Part shown: positions 45,050-54,302 of the stretch, one piece after another
Position numbering within the stretch: position 1 is the stretch's first letter
How the letters are laid out: every line of letters begins with the position of its first letter
Assembly (NCBI RefSeq): GCF_000520975.1
Contig: NZ_JACB01000050.1
Coordinates: 1 to 64,000 of the forward strand
DNA: 64,000 nucleotides
Origin: Aquimarina megaterium XH134
GTDB taxonomy: Bacteria > Bacteroidota > Bacteroidia > Flavobacteriales > Flavobacteriaceae
Reading direction: 5' to 3'
The notes under the pieces: model-generated
Seen by the model: only the letters and a program-made list of their open reading frames with translations
What the model was told of the DNA's origin: nothing
Databases searched by the model: none
Position numbers and translations under genes: made by a program

Positions 45050-45090
45050 AAATTGCCCACCAATACTATTGGTGGGCAATTTAATTTTTA
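45050..45090 (+). terminator. Terminator after cassette 1
   Basis: A perfect 15-bp stem (AAATTGCCCACCAAT 45050-45064 with ATTGGTGGGCAATTT 45068-45082) and a 3-nt loop, then T-rich sequence. It resembles the cassette 2 terminator at 51663 in arms and position. Confidence 0.92.
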
Positions 45091-45309
45091 CACTTCTTTG
45101 ATGACTATTTCATGATCTGCTTATATTTCAAAATAAAATTGATGGTTTTTGCTATTATAGATGTTATTGATAGAGGTAGTCATAACCCTAAAAAATTGTT
45201 TTTAAATATACAGGGGATGTAATTTTTATGGATTTAGACCGACTATAGTTATTAATAAGGTTTTAAAACGTATAATACCATATTGATCATAATTATCTCG
45301 AGAATAATT

Positions 45310-46821
45310 ATGCGGCTAACTCAGAAAATACAAACATCGGTTCTAGTATGGATTGTCCTTGTTTTACTTATTTCTTCAAACATGTATTGTTATACAGAAG
45401 AAATAAATATAAAACATAAGGATACTAGTGAGTACAGCCCTTTATTTTCTACTCCTAAATACGAACTAAAGTCATATAAATTAAACTCCCAACAAATATC
45501 AAAAGACAAAAATGTTGATTCGATAGCTTTATTTAAAGAATTAGCATTTTCTTACGCCAAAGCTAATAAAGCAAAATTAGCTTGCCGATATATAGAAAAG
45601 TACATACAAATAAGTCTGGATGTTTCTTTTGTAAAGCATAGTAATTTTGATCTAATTCATGATTCAGATTCTTATATTCGATTAGAGGATAAATACCATC
45701 AAAAATTTGACTTTTGGTGGCTGTTTTGCTTATATGTTGGATTTGTAGGTGTGTTTATTTCAATAGTATTAAATTTTAGAAGGTGCGCAGATAAAATAGC
45801 TAATCTCTTAATGAGTGTTTTTTTGTTTCAACACTCAATTTTTATTATTAATATTAGCTTATTGCCTACAAATTATGAATTTTATTTTCCGCATTCATTA
45901 TATCTGTCAACGCTATTTTCATTTTTGTATGGGCCACTTATTTATTTTTACTTTAAAAGAGTAGTTCAAAAATATAGGTTTAAATCTATAGATTTGGCAC
46001 ATTTGATTCCTACACTATTCCTTCTTCTTTTATTACTGCCGGTATATAATTTATCAGGAGAAGAGAAGTTGTGGGTAATGTTAAATGATAAACGCCCGTA
46101 TATAACCTTAATATCAGATTCTAAGCTTTTATCATTATTGATATATATGATTTTGGTGATAAGAATATATATGAAATCGGTTAAGAGTAATATGGCTATA
46201 CCAAGAATACAATATCACTGGCATAGGAATATTATTATTTTATGTTCACTACATATAATATCATATGTTTTTTATGATATCCTGATGATAAGACGTGTAG
46301 CCAATGATTTTCCTATTAATTTTCAAATTCTGTCAATTGCATTATTGATCTTATACATTAGCTATACTGCATTTGTTGAGCCAGGTGTATTTAGTGGATT
46401 AAAAATGATTAAAAATGAAATGCAGAAAGGATTAAATAATGGATTGAAGAAATATAAAAAATCCGGTCTTACAGAACAACTTTCCCTAGAATTAAAAGAA
46501 AAGTTACTAGAATTATTAGAAAAGGATGAAATATATCGAAGAAATGATATGAGTCTTCAAAAGCTTTCAGAATTACTTAATACTTCAAGACATAATACTT
46601 CTCAAATTATAAACGAACACTTTAATCTTAACTTTTTTGAATTGATTAATAAGTATAGAATTGAAGAAGCAAAAAAAATATTAAAAAATAAGCAACATCA
46701 ATATGAGGATTTCAATATTATAGATGTGGCTTATGAGGTCGGTTTTAATAACAAAGTGACTTTCAATAAGTCATTCAAGAAATACAATCGAATTACACCA
46801 TCAGAATACGTTAAATCCTAA
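45310..46821 (+). CDS. Membrane-embedded AraC-family transcriptional regulator (cassette 2)
   Basis: 503 residues from ATG 45310 (MRLTQKIQTSVLVWIV), aligned with the paralogue at 38493; an ATG nine codons upstream is an alternative. It has the same architecture: signal or first span, ALFKELAFSYAKANKAKLAC and FVKHSNFDLIHDSDSY outside the membrane, multiple spans (about 135-365), then an AraC HTH with RHNTSQIINEHFNLNFFELI and FNIIDVAYEVGFNNKVTFNK, the latter two almost identical to cassette 1. The near-identical recognition helices predict overlapping DNA targets, while the exported part has diverged more. Confidence 0.87.
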   Translation: MRLTQKIQTSVLVWIVLVLLISSNMYCYTEEINIKHKDTSEYSPLFSTPKYELKSYKLNSQQISKDKNVDSIALFKELAFSYAKANKAKLACRYIEKYIQISLDVSFVKHSNFDLIHDSDSYIRLEDKYHQKFDFWWLFCLYVGFVGVFISIVLNFRRCADKIANLLMSVFLFQHSIFIINISLLPTNYEFYFPHSLYLSTLFSFLYGPLIYFYFKRVVQKYRFKSIDLAHLIPTLFLLLLLLPVYNLSGEEKLWVMLNDKRPYITLISDSKLLSLLIYMILVIRIYMKSVKSNMAIPRIQYHWHRNIIILCSLHIISYVFYDILMIRRVANDFPINFQILSIALLILYISYTAFVEPGVFSGLKMIKNEMQKGLNNGLKKYKKSGLTEQLSLELKEKLLELLEKDEIYRRNDMSLQKLSELLNTSRHNTSQIINEHFNLNFFELINKYRIEEAKKILKNKQHQYEDFNIIDVAYEVGFNNKVTFNKSFKKYNRITPSEYVKS

Positions 46822-47081
46822 AGGTAAAGGGCTTTGTATACGGGTAAATTTTCTTCGGTAAAGGGTAAAGGCTTATAGGGGTTACCTTTTTTTATGCCTG
46901 TAAAATGTTTCTTTGGGCTATAATCATAAATAGGAGGGATGAATGTATTATTTCCATTTAAACTTTGTTCAAGTTTTGTGAAAGTAAATTTGAGTTAGCC
47001 ATCAAAATATTCTAATCCTTCCTTTTATGGTTATATCTAATAACTATGTTAAGTATTAATTTTTTGAAAACTTTTTTATCT
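46822..47081 (+). other. Gap and leader of susC (cassette 2), with GGTAAAGGG repeats, a hairpin and a shared half-site
   Basis: GGTAAAGG recurs at 46823, GGGTAAA at 46842, and GGTAAAGGGTAAAGG at 46857; the last part pairs with TTACCTTT (about 46882-46889), giving a terminator-like hairpin with a T-run for the regulator gene. ATCATAAATA (46923-46932) matches the right half of the cassette 1 palindrome. From 47009 the leader carries TTCCTTTT and TAACTAT as in cassette 1. Confidence 0.5.
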
Positions 47082-50000
47082 ATGAAAGTACATTATTACA
47101 AGTTTCTAATGTTATTTTTCTTTGTGTGTAGTATTTCCTTTGCACAAGGAGAAAGCATATCAGGAACAGTTACAGATGATAAGGGATTACCGCTTCCAGG
47201 AGTGAATGTCCTTATCAAAAATACAAATAACGGAACTCAAACCGATTTTGATGGAAATTACACAATCTCTGCTAGTAGAGGTGCTGTAATTTCTTTTAGT
47301 TATGTTGGTTTTGAAACCAAAGACGTTGTAGTTGCTCAGAATACTACAATAAATATTCAGTTAGCTACTTCTGCTGCCGAGTTAGAAGAAGTTGTTGTTA
47401 CTGCATATGGTGTTTCTAGAAGATCAAATGTAACTTCTGCGATATCAACAGTAGGTGCGCAGGATTTACAAGATTTTGTACCTTCTACAAGTATTGATAA
47501 CATTCTTCAGGGGCAAGCTGCTGGTGTGCAGGTTACTGCTGCGAATGGACGACCAGGAAATACTGCATTTGTTCAAATACGTGGTGTTGGTTCGATTAAT
47601 GCTAGTACAACTCCTCTTTATGTAATAGATGGAGTTCCTGTTCCTATTACAGATAATACCTTAAATAATAACTTTAACCCATTAGGAAACTTAAACCCTA
47701 ATGATATAGAATCTTTGTCTATACTTAAAGATGCTGCTTCGGCTTCTAAATATGGATCCAGAGGGGCGAATGGTGTAGTTTTAATTACTACCAAGAAAGG
47801 TAAAAAAGGAGATGCTAAAATTAAATTTATCTCTTCTTATGGTTTCGGAGAGCGTATTCCAGATTCTTTTGATTTAATGAATGCAGCTCAGAAGCTAGAA
47901 ATAGAGCGTCAATATGCTGCTTTAGGTGTTGGTGCTGCACAAAGTTTACCTGGTGCTACAGCTACTACTCCTGAGCAACGTCAGGCATTTATTGATTTAG
48001 ATACAAATTGGGAAGATGAGCTTTTAAGAAAATCAGTAATCCAATCTAATTCTTTATCTATATCTGGTGCTGGTGATCGTTTGAGCTATTTTTTCTCTCT
48101 TGGATATAACAAGGATACTGGTATAATTGATAGAATTAAAGGTTTCGAGCGAATTACAGCTCGTTTAAACACTACATATCAGGCAAAAGACTGGCTTAGC
48201 ATAGATGCTAATGTTTCTTTTGCAAGAAGTACTACAGATCTTCCTAGAGATAGAAACAATGTTCAGAATCCATTTAGAGCATTGTATGATTATAACCCTT
48301 ATGATCCACTTTTTTCTAGAGATACAGATGGAAGTATTTTGTTAGATTCTCAAGGAAATCCTGTGTATAATCCAACAACTACATTTTTCCCGATTGCTTT
48401 AGCTTTACAAACAGAGCCAGAAAACAATCGTAACTTTTTAATTTTAGGTAATGTAGGCGCAGATCTTACGCTATCAGAGAAATTTTCAAATCGTTTCGCT
48501 GTTGGTTTAGTAAGTAACCGTTTTAACAGAACAAATAGATCGATTGCAGGTGGAGTATTACAAGGATTTATTGGTGATGCTAATTTCCCTGGAACTCAAA
48601 CAGAAAATTTTGCCCTTGATTTTGAATATAATGTATCGAACCTACTAAGCTATAACGATACTTTTAATGACCTACATAATGTATCTGCTAGTTTCTTATT
48701 AGAATATAATGAAAATATCAGAACAGATTTATTTGCAACAGCTAGAGGGTTTCCTTCTCCAAATATTCCATATTTAGATGTTGCTGCCGAAGCTACAGCT
48801 GCTGGATCAGAAGAAGATAGAAGAATTTTATTTTCTCAGGCATTATTTGTTGATTATGATTTTGATGGTAGATATATCGCTTCTGCTTCGGTAAGACGTG
48901 ATGGATCTTCAAGATTTGGACCAGACAATAAGTATGGTACTTTTGTAAGTGGAAGTTTAGCTTGGAACATAGCTAAAGAAAGTTTTATGGATGATTCATT
49001 TTTTAATGACTTGAGACTTCGTGCTTCTTACGGAACAGCAGGTAACCAGAATATTCCAAACTTCCAATTTTTACCCGTACTTGGGTTTAATAATACGTAT
49101 AACGGTCAGACAACAGCTGTACCTTTAAGAGCACCAAATCCAGCTATCCAGTGGGAGTCTCAAGCTATCTTGGATATTGGATTAGAATTTGCGTTCTTAA
49201 ATAATAGAATTAGTGGTGTTGTAGATTACTTTAAGAAGACTTCAAAAGATCTTCTTCTTAATAGACCTATTTCTTTTACTGTTGGAGATGAAGATAATGC
49301 GATTTTCCAGAATATTGGTGAGGTAGAAAACAGTGGTTTTGAAATCACTTTAAATGCTGATGTAATAAGAACTGAGAACTTCCTTTTATCTATGGGAGGA
49401 AATATTACACTGTTGGATACAAAAGTTAATAAACTAATCAATAGTCAGGATATTGTTACAGGTACTTTTGGAAATATTATTCTTAGAGAAGGGCAAGATA
49501 TTAACTCTTACTATCTAGTAGAATATGCTGGAGTGAATCCTGCAAATGGTGCTCCACAATATATAGACCTTGATGGAAATGTTACAGAAACATATAATGA
49601 TAGTTTCCAAAAGATTCAGGAAGGAAAATCTCCAATTGCTAAGTATGAAGGAGGATTCTATACTTCTGTAAAATATAAAGGATTTGGTTTAAGAGGTGAT
49701 TTTGTATACAGAGGAGGAAATTATATATTAAACAACCAACGTCAGCAAGGTATCGCAATAGGAAATATTAACAGAAACCTAAGAACAGAAGCTTTTAACT
49801 ACTGGAGACAACCAGGTGATACAAATGTATTACCAAGTCCATTATTTCAAGCTACTGCAGATCAAGGTGGAACAACAAGATTCTTAGAGAAAGGTGATTT
49901 TATTAGATTGAGAACATTAACTCTTGATTATAATATGCCTAGAAAGTTCTTGGATGTTATAAAATTAGAATCACTTAGGCTATTTGTTACTGGTCAGAAT

Positions 50001-50159
50001 ATTTGGACAATAACAGATTACAATGGCGATCCTGAAATTGGTTTAGGTTCTGCGGAATCAGGAGATCAAGGGAACGCAGGTTTTGTTCCTGGAGAGTTTA
50101 GTTTGTTTAGTTACCCACAAACGAGATCTTACACGTTTGGAGTTGAAGTAGGATTTTAA
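47082..50159 (+). CDS. SusC/RagA-family TonB-linked outer membrane protein (cassette 2)
   Basis: 1025 residues from ATG 47082: MKVHYYKFLMLFFFVCSIS resembles the start of the cassette 1 SusC (MRLHHYKLFVLAFL), so the ATG at 47046 is probably not used. Signal peptide ending FAQ, CarboxypepD_reg-like domain (SGTVTDDKGLPLPGVNVLIK, GTQTDFDGNYTI), SusC marker EEVVVTAYGVSRRSNVTSAI, plug with VQIRGVGSINASTTPLYVID and LNPNDIESLSILKDAASASK, barrel ending SYTFGVEVGF. It differs enough from the first SusC that a different ligand is likely. Confidence 0.96.
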   Translation: MKVHYYKFLMLFFFVCSISFAQGESISGTVTDDKGLPLPGVNVLIKNTNNGTQTDFDGNYTISASRGAVISFSYVGFETKDVVVAQNTTINIQLATSAAELEEVVVTAYGVSRRSNVTSAISTVGAQDLQDFVPSTSIDNILQGQAAGVQVTAANGRPGNTAFVQIRGVGSINASTTPLYVIDGVPVPITDNTLNNNFNPLGNLNPNDIESLSILKDAASASKYGSRGANGVVLITTKKGKKGDAKIKFISSYGFGERIPDSFDLMNAAQKLEIERQYAALGVGAAQSLPGATATTPEQRQAFIDLDTNWEDELLRKSVIQSNSLSISGAGDRLSYFFSLGYNKDTGIIDRIKGFERITARLNTTYQAKDWLSIDANVSFARSTTDLPRDRNNVQNPFRALYDYNPYDPLFSRDTDGSILLDSQGNPVYNPTTTFFPIALALQTEPENNRNFLILGNVGADLTLSEKFSNRFAVGLVSNRFNRTNRSIAGGVLQGFIGDANFPGTQTENFALDFEYNVSNLLSYNDTFNDLHNVSASFLLEYNENIRTDLFATARGFPSPNIPYLDVAAEATAAGSEEDRRILFSQALFVDYDFDGRYIASASVRRDGSSRFGPDNKYGTFVSGSLAWNIAKESFMDDSFFNDLRLRASYGTAGNQNIPNFQFLPVLGFNNTYNGQTTAVPLRAPNPAIQWESQAILDIGLEFAFLNNRISGVVDYFKKTSKDLLLNRPISFTVGDEDNAIFQNIGEVENSGFEITLNADVIRTENFLLSMGGNITLLDTKVNKLINSQDIVTGTFGNIILREGQDINSYYLVEYAGVNPANGAPQYIDLDGNVTETYNDSFQKIQEGKSPIAKYEGGFYTSVKYKGFGLRGDFVYRGGNYILNNQRQQGIAIGNINRNLRTEAFNYWRQPGDTNVLPSPLFQATADQGGTTRFLEKGDFIRLRTLTLDYNMPRKFLDVIKLESLRLFVTGQNIWTITDYNGDPEIGLGSAESGDQGNAGFVPGEFSLFSYPQTRSYTFGVEVGF

Positions 50160-50175
50160 TTAAAAAAAAAGAGAG

Positions 50176-51633
50176 ATGAACAATAAAATTTATATAGTAG
50201 TTATTTTATTTCTATCGTTAGGGTTTTTTGCCTGCGACGATGAATTAGATAATGCGCAACCTTTTACAGAAGGTAATCCAGATACTTTCTTTAATAGCCC
50301 AGCCGCTTTTCAAAACGGTGTAGATGGTATTTATCGACAGTTATGGTTGTATTATTCTAACCCTAACTCTGGTTTGCAAGGAATTCCGGATATAGTTTCT
50401 GATAATGTAATACAGGCACAGACTGGTAGAAGATCTAATGATGATTACCATGATCTTAGATATGTAGCTAGTACTCTTGGTCCTATTCCGTTATACTGGA
50501 GTGAGGCGTATGAGGCAGTTAATGTTGCCAATTTGGTAATAGGTCAAATAAATAACCTTAACGATGGGCCCGAAAAGGATAATATTCTTGGACAGGCATT
50601 GGCTGCAAGAGCCTGGGCACATTTTGATTTGGCAAGAATCTTTGGTAAAATCCCAACACAAAGTGGTGATGCTAATGGTTCATTAGGTGCAGTATACCTT
50701 AAAGTAGAAGATGGCGATACAGGAGATCCGTTTGCACAACCTGCAAGAGAAACTGTAGGGTCAAATTATGCTGAAATTATCGGTGATTTAGAACGTGCAA
50801 AGACACTAATAGATGATGATAATGGTGAAGGCAGGTTAAATAAAAATGGTGTAAATGCATTATTATCCAGAGTATATTTATATAATGGAGAATATCAAAA
50901 AGTTATAGATGCGGCTGATGCAGTTTCTGCTACATTGGCAACAGCAGCACAACTTCCTGATGTATATATCGATAAAACTAATGCTGGTGTAGTGATAGAA
51001 CTTTCTATTAATACTACTTCAGAATCTAACGGTAATAATGTTGGAGTTCTTTACAGCCAATCTTCTAGTACTGCAACTATTTCAGAATATGTACTAGATT
51101 TTGATTTCTTCAATAGTATAGATGCTAATGATGTAAGAAGAGATGTTTTACAATTTGTAGGAACAAACCAAGGTAATGACTATAATGCAATCAAAAAGTT
51201 TTTGGGTGAAGAAGGTCAGGTTAACGGTAGAGTAGATGTAAAAGTACTTCGTTATGCAGAGGTTCTTTTAAATAAGGCTGAAGCACAATTTGAACTAGGT
51301 CAGGGAGCTCAGGCATTAGCTACTTTAGATGAGTTAAGAAATGAGCGCTTTACTTCTTTTACCGGAGGTGAAACAGGTGCTGCTCTTGAAGATGCTATCC
51401 AATTTAACAGAAGAGTTGAATTAGCTTGTGAAGGTCATAGATTCTTTGATCTTAAGAGAAGAGGAGAAAGCATATCTAGAAATGCAACTAGAGGTGATAT
51501 TATTGATGGTACAGGAACAGCTCCTGAAGCTCCAACTCTTGCAGCAGGAGATTTTAGATTCCAGTTCCCTATTCCAACAGCAGAGATTAATGCAAATCCA
51601 ACTATAGCTGGACAACAGAATCCTGGTTATTAA
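50176..51633 (+). CDS. RagB/SusD-family lipoprotein (cassette 2)
   Basis: 485 residues. Lipobox GFFAC (Cys about residue 20) then DDELDNAQPFTEGNPDTFFN. SusD features: PLYWSEAYEAVNVANLVIGQ (about 104-123), ALAARAWAHFDLARIFGKIP (about 143-162), the TPR-like LLSRVYLYNGEYQKVIDAAD, and the C-terminal FNRRVELACEGHRFFDLKRR with a terminal QQNPGY. It starts 16 bp after the susC stop, so the pair is one operon. A terminator follows. Confidence 0.95.
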   Translation: MNNKIYIVVILFLSLGFFACDDELDNAQPFTEGNPDTFFNSPAAFQNGVDGIYRQLWLYYSNPNSGLQGIPDIVSDNVIQAQTGRRSNDDYHDLRYVASTLGPIPLYWSEAYEAVNVANLVIGQINNLNDGPEKDNILGQALAARAWAHFDLARIFGKIPTQSGDANGSLGAVYLKVEDGDTGDPFAQPARETVGSNYAEIIGDLERAKTLIDDDNGEGRLNKNGVNALLSRVYLYNGEYQKVIDAADAVSATLATAAQLPDVYIDKTNAGVVIELSINTTSESNGNNVGVLYSQSSSTATISEYVLDFDFFNSIDANDVRRDVLQFVGTNQGNDYNAIKKFLGEEGQVNGRVDVKVLRYAEVLLNKAEAQFELGQGAQALATLDELRNERFTSFTGGETGAALEDAIQFNRRVELACEGHRFFDLKRRGESISRNATRGDIIDGTGTAPEAPTLAAGDFRFQFPIPTAEINANPTIAGQQNPGY

Positions 51634-51979
51634 TTGGAAATACACTGTTTGTTATATAAACAAAATTACCCGTCAGCTCATGGTTGGCGGGTAATTTATT
51701 TTTTAACTTATCTGTTTATTCTTTTTAGAGTATTCTAACGATATTTTATATTATCTACAAAAAGTTAAGGTGCATCTACATGAGAAAATTCCTTTTATAT
51801 CACCACAACTTAAAGTCGATAGAATATGTACAGCAGAATTATTGATGTTATTTAGAAACAATTGGTTACTGCTTTTGTCTATACTCAGAGAGAGAAAAGT
51901 TTAGCTATAATAAGAATGTATGTGTTCCTATGTCTTTAGAATAACTAGATTTCTAAATTACAGAAAATCATATATATGA
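51634..51979. other. 346-bp gap between convergent genes
   Basis: It holds the cassette 2 terminator (51663-51704). I see nothing else: no open frame of note, no RNA gene, no repeat. It lies between susD (+) and the DUF349 gene (-). Confidence 0.5.
51663..51704 (+). terminator. Terminator after cassette 2
   Basis: AAATTACCCGTCA (51663-51675) and TGGCGGGTAATTT (51685-51697) form a 13-bp stem with one G-T pair, then T-rich sequence. Its arms resemble those of the cassette 1 terminator. Confidence 0.9.
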
Positions 51980-54163
51980 TTAAAGTTGCTTAATCTTGTT
52001 TAGTTTAGCTTTCCAAACATCTAGGTTTTCTTTATGTTTTTCGATATTCTTTCGTACATCTCTTACCATTGGATTATCATCTTTGGCATGTTTAAAGAAC
52101 TGAAGATTGTTTTCTAATTGGCGGATTTCACCATTAACTTCATCAATTTTTTTACGAATAAAGCTCTGCTCGTTTCTAAGAGCTCGATCATCACTCTGAC
52201 CGGATAAAGTATTTAGTTTGTTTTCGTATTTAATGAGCTCTGTTTCTTTACGACCCAAATTAAGTTGCTGAAAGAAACTATCCAGAATTTTATTATATTC
52301 TGCCTCTATGTTTTTCTTTTTATATGGCACTCTACCCAAAGTTTTCCAGGTAGCAATGTTGTCTTTTATAGTTTTAAGATCGGCTTCAGTATCCCCAGAA
52401 AGCTCTAGTTTTTTAAGAGCTTCGATATGTTCCTGTTTCTTTTCTAAAGAAATGAGCTCTTCTTTATTAGCTTCATTTCTCTCTGCATGAAGTCTATCAA
52501 AATAAGAATTACATGCGTCTTTAAACCTTTTCCAGATTCTATCACTATCTTTTCGAGGTACGTGACCAATCTTTTTCCAATCAGATTGAATTTTTTTCAT
52601 AAGTGGAGTAATAGCAGTAAAGTCATCACTATCCTTATTATCTTCTGCAATCTGAATCAGTTCCATTTTTTTATTTAAATTATCAAACTGATCTTTTTTA
52701 AGGCCTTTATAAAATGCGTTTTTATTACGATTAAAATCTCTTACAGCAGTTTTAAACTCACTCCAAGTTTGTTCATTTAGATTAGAAGGTACTTTTCCTG
52801 CTTTAAAAAAATCATCTCTTAACGCCTCAATTTCTTTTATTTTTTGCTGCCAACCATTATGATTTTTAGGATGATCCTGGCTAACTTCAATAATTTTTGC
52901 AATGATCTCTCTTTTAACTTCTAGATTTTGTTCATAGATCTTATCCTGATCTTTAAAATACCTCTGGCGATTTTCATGAATTTTTTTGGTTAATGCACTA
53001 AATTTTTCCCAGATAGGTTCTCTATATTCTTTTCCAACAGGTCCCAAGTCTTCTTTCCACATTTTATGAAGCAGCTGTAATTCTCTAAATGCTCTATTAA
53101 CATCGGTTTCTTGTGCTAATTCTGTGGCACGCTCAATAATCTTAAGTTTTTGCTCAAGATTATGTTTAAAATCAAGATCTCTAAATTCTCTGTTTAAATG
53201 CAGAAAATCATAAAAATTCTCAGTGTGATGATGATAGGTATTCCATACAGTATTGTATTTATCCCTTGGTATAGGGCCCGCATTGCGCCACCTTTCCTGA
53301 ATACTTTTAAAATGATTGTATGTTGTATTTATGTTTTCGTCTACATTAAGTAAGCCTTTTAATTCATCAATCAATTCTAATCTTCTTTTTAGATTTTCCT
53401 GAAGATCTTTTTTAAGATTTTGATAATATGAATTTCGTTTTTCTTTATAATCAAAATAAACAGAATTAAATTCTTTTTTTATTGGTGTAGAATAATAGAA
53501 ATCTATAATATCACCACCATCAGCCAAGAATTCTTCCTTTTTTTGTTCTACTTCTTCATTAAATTTTTCATTAAACTCACTTTTAATTTCCTCAACATGC
53601 TCTCTAATTGCCTGAATTTTTTCATTTTTGATCAACTCTCGTAATTCTTTGACCAATTCTTCTTTATTCATTGCATGATAATCCTTCTTCTCGATATTAT
53701 GACGCTCTATGGTGCTCTCATCTTCGCTATGCTCAGCGACAGCTTCATCCATTTGATCTTGAATTTGATCCTCACCAGCTGGAGTTTTAGGTTTTGATTC
53801 TTCTTTTTGTGAAGTAGTTGTATTGCTACTCTCGTCTACAGATGGCGTTGTATTATTTTCTGAGGTAGCTTCATCTGCAGTGGGCGCGTTTTCTTGTACG
53901 GCATTATCAACATCTAGTGTTTCTTCTGTAGTTGCACTACTGTTTTCAGACTCAGAATCTTCTTCTATGGCATCGGTAATCTGTGGATTAACCGATGTTT
54001 TAGATTCTTCATTTACAGAATGTTCTGTGTTTTCAGTAGTTACTTCATCAGAATCTTCTGATTTAACGGCTTCTAGATTTTCAGTTTCTAAGTTTACATC
54101 TAAAATCTTAGTCTTATTTTCTTCATTTCCATCTGCCTGAGGCAGGTTATCACGTGTGGACAT
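51980..54163 (-). CDS. DUF349 domain-containing protein
   Basis: 727 residues. The first 165 are highly acidic and low in complexity (Glu/Asp/Thr/Ser/Asn), probably disordered. From about 170 on the protein is almost all helix and coiled coil, with repeated DUF349 units recognisable by W-x-x-x-G/R-x-V/I-P/G: ERWRNAGPIPRDKYNTVW, KMWKEDLGPVGKEYREPIW, DFFKAGKVPSNLNEQTWSEF, SDWKKIGHVPRKDSDRIWKR, and TWKTLGRVPYKKKNIEAEYN. The family's function is unknown. It is cytoplasmic and monocistronic, with a TAACTTTG box upstream. Confidence 0.9.
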   Translation of the reverse strand: MSTRDNLPQADGNEENKTKILDVNLETENLEAVKSEDSDEVTTENTEHSVNEESKTSVNPQITDAIEEDSESENSSATTEETLDVDNAVQENAPTADEATSENNTTPSVDESSNTTTSQKEESKPKTPAGEDQIQDQMDEAVAEHSEDESTIERHNIEKKDYHAMNKEELVKELRELIKNEKIQAIREHVEEIKSEFNEKFNEEVEQKKEEFLADGGDIIDFYYSTPIKKEFNSVYFDYKEKRNSYYQNLKKDLQENLKRRLELIDELKGLLNVDENINTTYNHFKSIQERWRNAGPIPRDKYNTVWNTYHHHTENFYDFLHLNREFRDLDFKHNLEQKLKIIERATELAQETDVNRAFRELQLLHKMWKEDLGPVGKEYREPIWEKFSALTKKIHENRQRYFKDQDKIYEQNLEVKREIIAKIIEVSQDHPKNHNGWQQKIKEIEALRDDFFKAGKVPSNLNEQTWSEFKTAVRDFNRNKNAFYKGLKKDQFDNLNKKMELIQIAEDNKDSDDFTAITPLMKKIQSDWKKIGHVPRKDSDRIWKRFKDACNSYFDRLHAERNEANKEELISLEKKQEHIEALKKLELSGDTEADLKTIKDNIATWKTLGRVPYKKKNIEAEYNKILDSFFQQLNLGRKETELIKYENKLNTLSGQSDDRALRNEQSFIRKKIDEVNGEIRQLENNLQFFKHAKDDNPMVRDVRKNIEKHKENLDVWKAKLNKIKQL

Positions 54164-54228
54164 TGTGTGAGCGTTTTTGTTTGTCTGAGTTTAATGCCTG
54201 ACTAAGATACTAACATATTAGAAAAACT

Positions 54229-54236
54229 CAAAGTTA
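54229..54236 (-). promoter_or_regulatory. Promoter -7 box TAACTTTG for the DUF349 gene
   Basis: On the minus strand TAACTTTG fits TAnnTTTG, 65 nt before the ATG at 54163. No -33 element at proper spacing is seen. Confidence 0.35.
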
Positions 54237-54302
54237 TTGAAAGGTTTTAAGACTACTTAAAAAGAGTTTTGGTAAGAATTTTATGACAAAATGAGCCAAA
54301 AA

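Noticed and set aside
52308..54140. Open frames on the plus strand opposite the DUF349 gene
   Set aside because: They are shadows of the long minus-strand gene, whose repeats and composition are clearly protein-coding.
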